Shown here piece after piece: positions 58,308 to 64,000 of a stretch of DNA of 64,000 nt. Made by a program: the position numbers and the translations under genes. The stretch is from Microbacterium stercoris (GTDB lineage: Bacteria; Actinomycetota; Actinomycetes; Actinomycetales; Microbacteriaceae): NCBI RefSeq assembly GCF_017592545.1, contig NZ_JAGFOA010000001.1, positions 248,001-312,000 on the forward strand, read 5' to 3'. Every line of letters starts with the position of its first letter. Position 1 is the first letter of the stretch. Under the pieces are notes generated by a model. It did not search any database. It was not told the origin of the DNA and was given only the letters and a program-made list of their open reading frames with translations.

Positions 58308-59386
58308 GCGCGTCGTCGCGCCCCGCCTGGTGGCGGGAGCTGATCCACCGTCCGTTCTTCTGGGGCATCGTCGCGATCGCGGCGCTCCTCGCCCTGAACG
58401 TGATCAAGGATCCGGGTTACCTCGCCATCTCGGTGAACCCGGCCAACGGGAACCTCGTCGGCAACCTGATCGACATCCTGCGGTACGCCGCGCCGATCAT
58501 GATGATCGCGATCGGGATGTCCCTGGTCATCGCCACGGGCGGCATCGACCTCTCGGTCGGCTCGGTCATGGCGGTCGCGGGCGCCACGTCCATGCAGTTC
58601 CTCAACGCCGCGGGGGCGCCCACGTCGGTCGGAGCCGCGCTCGCCGCTGTGGGTCTGTCGGTCGCGATCGCCGGCGTGCTGGGAGCCGTGAACGGCGTGC
58701 TCGTCGCGTACGTGGGGCTGCAGCCCTTCATCGCCACGCTCGTGCTGATGATGGCCGGGCGCGGCATCGCCAAGGTCATCACCGGCGGCCAGAACACCTC
58801 GGCGACCAACGATCCGTTCCGCTGGATCGCCAACGGCTACGTGCTCGGATTCCCGGTGATCTTCCTGCTCGCCGTGGTCATCGTGCTGATCGTGGCGTGG
58901 GTCGTGCGGCGCAGCGCCCTCGGGCTCATGATCGAGGCGATCGGCATCAACCCGAGAGCGAGCCGGATGGCGGGCATCCGCCCCAAGGGCCTGCTGCTGA
59001 CGGCGTACATCCTGAGCGGTGTGCTCGCCGGCATCGCGGGCCTGATGTCGGTCGGCAGCGTGATGACCGTCGACATCTCGCGCACCGGAAACCAGCTCGA
59101 GCTCGACGCCATCCTGGCCGTCGTGATCGGCGGCGCATCGCTCGCGGGTGGCAAGTTCTCGCTCGCCGGGGCCTTCGTCGGCGCGCTGATGATCGCCACC
59201 CTCGACAAGACGGTGCTGTTCCTCGGCATCTCGTCCTCCGCCACCCCGGCGTTCAAGGCCATCGTCATCGTCGTGCTGTGCCTGCTGCAGTCCAGCCGCG
59301 TGCGCGGCTGGTTCGGCCGCCGCCGCGCGACCCCTTCGGCCCCGGTTCCGGCGGCATCCCCCGTGAAAGAGGAGGTGGCGGCATGA
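58304..59386 (+). CDS. YtfT-like sugar ABC permease
   Basis: 360 residues, eight to ten helices. TGGIDLSVGSVMAVAGA and AILAVVIGGASLAGGKFSLAGAF are CUT2 permease hallmarks. It forms the channel with the next gene product. Overlaps both neighbours by 4 bp. Confidence 0.92.
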   Translation: MSASSRPAWWRELIHRPFFWGIVAIAALLALNVIKDPGYLAISVNPANGNLVGNLIDILRYAAPIMMIAIGMSLVIATGGIDLSVGSVMAVAGATSMQFLNAAGAPTSVGAALAAVGLSVAIAGVLGAVNGVLVAYVGLQPFIATLVLMMAGRGIAKVITGGQNTSATNDPFRWIANGYVLGFPVIFLLAVVIVLIVAWVVRRSALGLMIEAIGINPRASRMAGIRPKGLLLTAYILSGVLAGIAGLMSVGSVMTVDISRTGNQLELDAILAVVIGGASLAGGKFSLAGAFVGALMIATLDKTVLFLGISSSATPAFKAIVIVVLCLLQSSRVRGWFGRRRATPSAPVPAASPVKEEVAA

Positions 59387-60423
59387 CCGCGCTCGCCGCA
59401 GCACCCGCCCGCACCGGCGGCTCGGGCATCGGACCGCGCCTGCGACGCCTGGCGACGGCCAACCCGTCGGCCCTGCCCACGATCGCCTCGGTGGTGATCT
59501 TCGTGGCGATGGTCGTCTACGGCGAGGTGGCCTACGGCCGCATCGTGCAGTTCAACACCCTCTCGAACCTGCTCATCAACAACGCACATCTCATCGTGCT
59601 CGCGGTCGCGCTGACCTTCGTGATCCTGACGGGCGGCATCGATCTGTCTGTCGGCTCGGTCATCGCGTTCTCCTCGGTCGCCGGTGTCATGCTCGCGAAC
59701 GCCGGATGGGATCCCACGCTCGTGATCATCGTGATGATCGCGGCGGGTGCCGGTTTCGGGCTCGGATCGGGCATCCTGATCCGCTACTTCGGCGTGCAGC
59801 CGTTCATCGCCACGCTGGCGATGATGTTCCTCGGTCGCGGCCTCGCGTCGCTGCTGAGCACCCAGCCCGAGCGGCTCGCGGAGGATTCGCCGATCCGCGC
59901 CCTGGGCGCCGAGTGGGAGATCGTCGACGGACCCAAGGTCAACGACCTCGTCATCACGCCGGCGGTGCTGATCGCGGTGGTCGTGGTGGCCGTGGCGTAC
60001 TTCGTGCTGCACCGCACGCGCACCGGGCGCACGGTCTACGCGATCGGCGGATCCGAGAACTCCGCCCTGCTGATGGGTCTGCCGGTGCCGCGTACGAAGG
60101 TGCTGGTCTACGTCATCAGCGGTGCGCTGGCCGGCCTTGCGGCGGTGCTCTACACCGCCCGGCTCGGCACCGCGCAGAACATCACCGGCATCGGCTGGGA
60201 GCTCGACGCGATCGCGGCGGCCGTCATCGGCGGCACCGTGCTGACGGGCGCGTACGGCTACGTGCTCGGATCCGTCGTCGGCGCGCTCGTGCTGGGCCTG
60301 ATGAACGTGCTGATCACGCGAGACGGCGGCATCCCGCCGGAGGCGACGACGATCATCACCGGCGGCATCCTGCTGGTGTTCGTGCTGCTGCAGCGCGCCG
60401 TGATCGCGCGGCGCCGGGAGTAG
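59383..60423 (+). CDS. YjfF-like sugar ABC permease
   Basis: 346 residues. LTGGIDLSVGSVIAFSSVAGV and GWELDAIAAAVIGGTVLTGAYGYVLG are the CUT2 hallmarks; order after YtfT matches the ytfQRT-yjfF operon of enterics. ATG 59383 overlaps the previous stop. Followed by a strong terminator. Confidence 0.92.
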   Translation: MTALAAAPARTGGSGIGPRLRRLATANPSALPTIASVVIFVAMVVYGEVAYGRIVQFNTLSNLLINNAHLIVLAVALTFVILTGGIDLSVGSVIAFSSVAGVMLANAGWDPTLVIIVMIAAGAGFGLGSGILIRYFGVQPFIATLAMMFLGRGLASLLSTQPERLAEDSPIRALGAEWEIVDGPKVNDLVITPAVLIAVVVVAVAYFVLHRTRTGRTVYAIGGSENSALLMGLPVPRTKVLVYVISGALAGLAAVLYTARLGTAQNITGIGWELDAIAAAVIGGTVLTGAYGYVLGSVVGALVLGLMNVLITRDGGIPPEATTIITGGILLVFVLLQRAVIARRRE

Positions 60424-60452
60424 CGTCCCGAGCGCGCATCGCGCGTCGCATC

Positions 60453-60482
60453 GGGGCCGCCGGGTGTTCACCCGGCGGCCCC
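60453..60482 (+). terminator. terminator of the YtfQRT-YjfF-type operon
   Basis: A perfect 12-bp stem (60453-60464 with 60471-60482), loop TGTTCA, then TT; 30 nt after the stop. Confidence 0.85.
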
Positions 60483-60516
60483 TTGCTGTGTCGGAGGGCA
60501 CTCGTAGGGTCGGGTC

Positions 60517-61317
60517 ATGGCCCTCGGATACGACCCCGACTTCCTGACCCTGCCTGTGCCGCTTCCTGGCCTCGGGCGCGACGCGGAGCGCGATGCGGCG
60601 GTGCTCGACTACGTGCACTTCACCGTTGTGCTCGACCGGGTGCGGCGCCTCGCCCGGCTCACGGCCGTGAACATCGACGGCGCGGCGCTCGTCGACGTGC
60701 CGCGCGGTGATGACTGGCGGCTCGACGACCGGGTGCCCGCCGAATGGCAGGCTGGGCCCGAGGTGTACTCCCGCAACGACCTCGACCGCGGGCACCTCGT
60801 GCGCCGCCGCGATCCGGTGTGGGGCGACGACGCGCGGCAGGCGAACAGCGACACGTTCCACTACACGAACGCCGCGCCGCAGGCCTCGGGCTTCAACCAG
60901 TCGGAGCAGCTGTGGGTCGGGCTCGAAGATCACGTGCTGGCCTACGCCGACGCGCATGACCACCGCGTATCGGTGTTCACCGCGCCGGTCCTCGGCGCCG
61001 AGGACCTGCCCTACCGTGGCATCCTCGTGCCGCTGCGGTTCTTCAAGATCGCCGCCTGGGTGCGCGGCGGCGAGCTGCGCGCCACCGGGTTCGTGCTCGA
61101 CCAGTCGCGGGCGGTCGATCTCGAAGAGATCTCCCGTGGGGTGCGTGACGAGGTGCCGGATCTCGGCCCGTTCCGCACGTTCCAGGTGCCGATCGCCGAC
61201 ATCGCGGGCCTCACCGGCCTGGATCTCGCCCCGCTCGCGGCCGCCGACGTGCGACCGGCCACGGCCGTCGCCGAGCCGTGGCGCGAGCTGACCTCGCTGG
61301 GCGACGTGCGGCTCTAG
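60517..61317 (+). CDS. DNA/RNA non-specific endonuclease (NUC1/beta-beta-alpha-metal)
   Basis: 266 residues. The DRGH motif (D90-R91-G92-H93 in YSRNDLDRGHLVRRRD) contains the general-base histidine, and FHYTNAAPQASGFNQ supplies the metal-binding asparagine. No signal peptide is visible, unlike secreted members. ATG 60517 follows TAGGGT by six bases. It could act in nutrient scavenging, toxicity or repair; context gives no answer. Confidence 0.88.
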   Translation: MALGYDPDFLTLPVPLPGLGRDAERDAAVLDYVHFTVVLDRVRRLARLTAVNIDGAALVDVPRGDDWRLDDRVPAEWQAGPEVYSRNDLDRGHLVRRRDPVWGDDARQANSDTFHYTNAAPQASGFNQSEQLWVGLEDHVLAYADAHDHRVSVFTAPVLGAEDLPYRGILVPLRFFKIAAWVRGGELRATGFVLDQSRAVDLEEISRGVRDEVPDLGPFRTFQVPIADIAGLTGLDLAPLAAADVRPATAVAEPWRELTSLGDVRL

Positions 61318-61384
61318 GCCGCGGGGCGGGCTGGCGCCCCTAGGCTGACGGGAATCCGCGACCCCCACCCGAGGAGGCCTGACG

Positions 61385-62236
61385 ATGGCGTCACGCACCC
61401 CGTCCGATCCGATCATCCCCGGCGCCACCGTGCTCGTCACGGGGGCGGCCCGAGGCATGGGCGAGCTCTACGCGCGCCGCGCCGCGTCTGAGGGGGCCGC
61501 CGCGCTCGCCCTCTGGGACGTCGACGACGCGGCGGTCACCGCGCTCGCCCGGCAGCTCGAGCGGCCCGGGCTGAAGGTCGTGCCGATCGTGGCCGATGTG
61601 TCGCGCCTCGCATCGGTGCGCGACGGCCTCGCTCGCACGGTGGAGGCGGTTGGATCTCCGGACGTGCTGATCAACAACGCGGGCATCGTGCGCGGCGCTC
61701 CGTTCTGGGAGCACGACTCCGAGCGCGACATCGAGGGGACGATGCGCGTGAACACCCTCGCGCCCATGTGGATCACCCGCGAGGCGCTGCCCGCGATGAT
61801 GGCTGACGCGTCGCGGCCCAAGCGCATCCTGAACATCGCGTCGGCGGCGGCGACGATCGCGAACCCGAACATGAGCGTGTACGCCGCGTCGAAGTGGGCG
61901 ATGCTCGGCTGGAGCGAGTCGCTGCGTCTCGAGCTCGGCCGCAGCGGCGCGTCGCACATCGCGGTGACCACGTTCTGCCCGAGTTACGTGTCGACGGGTA
62001 TGTTCGCGGGCGCCCGCGGCCCGCTGCTCACGCCGATCCTGACGCCCGAGCGGGCGGTGGACGCGGCCTGGCGCGGCATGCTCGCGGGCCGGCCGATCGT
62101 CTCGAAGCCCTGGTCGGTCAAGCTCGGCATGGCGCTGCGCGGTGTGCTCCCGACCCGCGCGTGGGACGTGCTGGCCGACCGCATCTTCCACATCTACTCG
62201 TCCATGGACAACTTCACGGGCCGCTCGGGCCGCTGA
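61385..62236 (+). CDS. short-chain dehydrogenase/reductase
   Basis: 283 residues. Cofactor motif TGAARGMG, NNAG, catalytic SAAA and YAASK are intact. The C-terminal WSVKLGMALRGVLPTRAWDVLADRIF is typical of SDRs acting on lipid or steroid-like substrates. GGAGG precedes ATG 61385. Confidence 0.88.
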   Translation: MASRTPSDPIIPGATVLVTGAARGMGELYARRAASEGAAALALWDVDDAAVTALARQLERPGLKVVPIVADVSRLASVRDGLARTVEAVGSPDVLINNAGIVRGAPFWEHDSERDIEGTMRVNTLAPMWITREALPAMMADASRPKRILNIASAAATIANPNMSVYAASKWAMLGWSESLRLELGRSGASHIAVTTFCPSYVSTGMFAGARGPLLTPILTPERAVDAAWRGMLAGRPIVSKPWSVKLGMALRGVLPTRAWDVLADRIFHIYSSMDNFTGRSGR

Positions 62237-62272
62237 CGCGGCCCGGCGCCGGCGCCGGCGCGCCGCCTCCTC

Positions 62273-62727
62273 GTTCGTCGAGCGAGCGGAGCGAGTCGAG
62301 GCGCCCCCGAACCCCTGCGTGGGCAGGTTCCCTCGCGTTCGTCGAGCGAGCGGAGCGAGTCGAGACGCCCCGAGCCTGGCGCGGGCAGGTTCCCTTCTCG
62401 TTCGTCGAGCGAGCGGAGCGAGTCGAGACGCCCCGAACCCGGCGCAGGCGCCTCGCCCTCGGTCGCGCTCCCTCCCCGTTCGTCGAGCGAGCGGAGCGAG
62501 TCGAGACGCCCCGAGCCTGGCGCGGGCAGGTTCCCTTCTCGTTCGTCGAGCGAGCGGAGCGAGTCGAGACGCGCCGGGCCTGGCGTAGTCAGGTTCCCTC
62601 CGCTCGCTCCCTCTGCCTTACTCGTTCGTCGAGCGAGCGGAGCGAGTCGAGACGCCTCGAACCTGGCGCAGGCGCCTCTCTCTCGGTCGCGTTCCTTCCC
62701 GTTCGTAGAGCGGAGCGAGTCGAGACG
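62273..62727. repeat. array of seven copies of a 31-bp repeat
   Basis: The unit begins GTTCGTCGAGCGAGCGGAGC and ends GAGTCGAGACG. Copies start at 62273, 62337, 62400, 62478, 62541, 62624 and 62701; the last is shortened to 27 bases and the first has one change. Intervals are of two kinds, about 32 or about 47 bases, and are themselves repeated; 62337-62430 recurs exactly at 62478-62571. The whole 618-base gap 62237-62854 holds only this array and the promoter of the DUF222 gene. Confidence 0.9.
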
Positions 62728-62817
62728 CGCCGAGCCTGGCGCAGGCGCGGGGTGGCGGCCTGGCTGGTTCGTCCACACCCCGCGTCAGGCGCGGTCGCTT
62801 CCCGCGCGTGGTTCCAT

Positions 62818-62833
62818 TCGAACAAATGTCCGA
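62818..62833. promoter_or_regulatory. LexA (SOS) box upstream of the DUF222 gene
   Basis: TCGAACAAATGTCCGA differs at one position from the actinobacterial LexA palindrome TCGAACNNNNGTTCGA. It covers the expected -35 region of a GACAAT -10 element (62843-62848). Confidence 0.6.
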
Positions 62834-62842
62834 ACCTCGTGG

Positions 62843-62848
62843 GACAAT
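62843..62848 (+). promoter_or_regulatory. -10 element of the DUF222 gene
   Basis: GACAAT is six bases before ATG 62855, giving a leaderless arrangement directly downstream of the LexA-like box. Confidence 0.4.
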
Positions 62849-62854
62849 GAACCC

Positions 62855-64000
62855 ATGCCCACCTTCACCGATTCCGCACCTCTCACCTGGGATTTCACCC
62901 CGGATGAGCGGTCGCGTGCGCGGGCGGGCATTGCGGAGCTTGCGGCGATCCGCACCGCCCGGGCGGTGCTGGATGCGCGGGAGGCGCGTGCGCAAGCAGG
63001 CCTGATGCAGATCGCCCTCGACCAACTCGGGCGGATGCCACGCGCGTCGGATTATGCGTTCCCGGTGCGGTCGATGGCCGCTGAGGTGGCGCTGGCGTTG
63101 AAGGAATCACCGCGCACGATTCAGGCGCGCCTGGACAGTGCCTACGACCTGGTGGTGCGGTTCCCCGCCACGACCACCGCACTCGAGGAAGGCCGGATCA
63201 CGCAGCGTCACGCCCGCGAGATCGTCGAGGCCGGCTCCCGCATCTCCGATGACACCAGCCGTGCGGCGTTCGAAGCCGAGATCCTCCCGGTTGCCGAGCG
63301 TTCCACACCGTCACGGATGAAGAAGCAGGTGGCGCTGATCGCGGATCGCCACGAGCCGGAGCCGATCCAGGAGCGGCACGACAGGGCCCGCGCCGACCGA
63401 CACGTGTATGTGGTGCATCTGCCGGATGCGATGGCCGAGCTGCGCATCCTCACCACCGCCGTCCGCGCCCGCGCGATCCATGACCGCCTCACCGCGCAAG
63501 CCAAGGCCCTCGCCCGCGACAACCGCGCCGTCGCCCGCGCCCAGAACGCGGCAACCACCGCACCTACCGCCGCCCCCAAGGCCACGCGCACGCCCGAGGG
63601 CACCGCCGCGGGCGCCGACACCCCGACTGCTGCCGACGCCACCGGCGCGCCCGCGGACTCCGGCGCGCGAGTGAACTCTGATAGGGCCACCGACGCGAGC
63701 GTGAACTCAGATGCGGCAACCACCGACGCGTATGCGGCCGCCGCCAGCTCGGCCCGCACTGAGCCGGCCCTCGCTGATGAGCTGGCCCTCGCGTTCGCCA
63801 CCACCCACCCGGATGCCACCAACACCGCCTCGGCCCCCACCGAACCGGTCCCCACCCAGCCGGCGGTGATCGATGATCGTCGCCTCGGTCAGCTGCGTGC
63901 CGACCTCGCCACCGACCTGCTCCTCACCGGCGAGCCCACCGCTCACGACCTCGACGCCGACATCACCGCCACCGTCGAAGTCACCATCCCCGTCACCACC
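62855..64000 (+). CDS. DUF222 (13E12 repeat family) protein, probable HNH endonuclease, truncated by window end
   Basis: 382 codons are visible and the frame is still open. It begins MPTFTDSAPLTWDFTPDER and the first 220 residues are a typical DUF222 domain (VRSMAAEVALALKESPRTIQ, EEGRITQRHAREIVEAG, DRHVYVVHLPDAMAELRIL). The HNH nuclease motif normally lies near the C-terminus and would be outside the window. An Ala/Thr-rich low-complexity insert (about 232-335), with the near-repeat VNSDRATD/VNSDAATTD, splits the DUF222 region. LexA-like box in the promoter. Confidence 0.85.
   Translation, partial: MPTFTDSAPLTWDFTPDERSRARAGIAELAAIRTARAVLDAREARAQAGLMQIALDQLGRMPRASDYAFPVRSMAAEVALALKESPRTIQARLDSAYDLVVRFPATTTALEEGRITQRHAREIVEAGSRISDDTSRAAFEAEILPVAERSTPSRMKKQVALIADRHEPEPIQERHDRARADRHVYVVHLPDAMAELRILTTAVRARAIHDRLTAQAKALARDNRAVARAQNAATTAPTAAPKATRTPEGTAAGADTPTAADATGAPADSGARVNSDRATDASVNSDAATTDAYAAAASSARTEPALADELALAFATTHPDATNTASAPTEPVPTQPAVIDDRRLGQLRADLATDLLLTGEPTAHDLDADITATVEVTIPVTT

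Noticed and set aside
58837..61458. 873-codon minus-strand open frame over the permease and endonuclease genes
   Set aside because: Crosses a terminator and two unrelated genes; His/Arg-rich shadow sequence with no domain.
62273..62727. CRISPR array
   Set aside because: Intervals are themselves repeated and of unequal length, the unit is not a typical CRISPR repeat, and no cas gene is nearby.
61894..62850. 318-codon plus-strand frame with repeated VERAERVET
   Set aside because: Out-of-frame start inside the SDR gene; the peptide repeats are simply the translated 31-bp DNA repeat.

Overview
The window is very GC-rich, gene-dense chromosomal DNA. It has many GTG starts, 4-bp start/stop overlaps and leaderless-looking promoters (TANNNT six to eight bases before the start codon). 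With a monomeric isocitrate dehydrogenase, a GT39 protein mannosyltransferase, a DtxR-type iron box and a 13E12-type DUF222 gene, this points to an actinobacterium, most likely Microbacteriaceae (Microbacterium-like). That assignment is inference from sequence style and gene content. No rRNA, tRNA, CRISPR array, IS element or prophage was recognised.

Layout. 1-4900: end of a rhamnulokinase gene, a small membrane-anchored protein, a GH43 plus M24-fold operon behind a LacI-type operator, a NYN/LOTUS protein and a Gfo/Idh/MocA dehydrogenase. 4945-9624: a six-gene operon (one-TM protein, Ycf46-like AAA+ ATPase, DUF2997, minimal radical SAM protein, DUF1257, membrane helix-hairpin-helix protein) with no established function; I consider it the most interesting system here. 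9698-14713: quinone reductase and an iron-siderophore ABC operon with a DtxR-like box. 14822-29159: housekeeping and single genes (icd, thiolase, GNAT, hrpA, aldo-keto reductase, ADH/HD pair divergent from a GlxA-type regulator, PMT, rsmI). 29195-32945: a gluconate module (GntR, GntP, GntK) with its operator. 32977-37391: metG, tatD, rsmA, ispE, the last preceded by a possible leader peptide. 37407-44831: an arabinan/arabinoside module (SBP, two permeases, GH43-like protein; divergent LacI and GH51). 44894-47404: DUF427 and an OpuC-like importer without a binding protein. 47487-60423: two LacI-controlled monosaccharide ABC systems of the GguAB-ChvE and YtfQRT-YjfF types, each with recognisable palindromic operators. 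60517-64000: secreted-type endonuclease family protein, SDR, a 0.45-kb array of a 31-bp repeat, and a DUF222 gene truncated by the window end, with a LexA-like box in its promoter.

The dominant theme is plant-type carbohydrate use: rhamnose, arabinan, gluconate and furanose/pyranose monosaccharides, with a local LacI or GntR regulator beside most uptake modules. The AAA+/radical SAM operon and the SOS-box DUF222 gene with its repeat array fall outside this theme.
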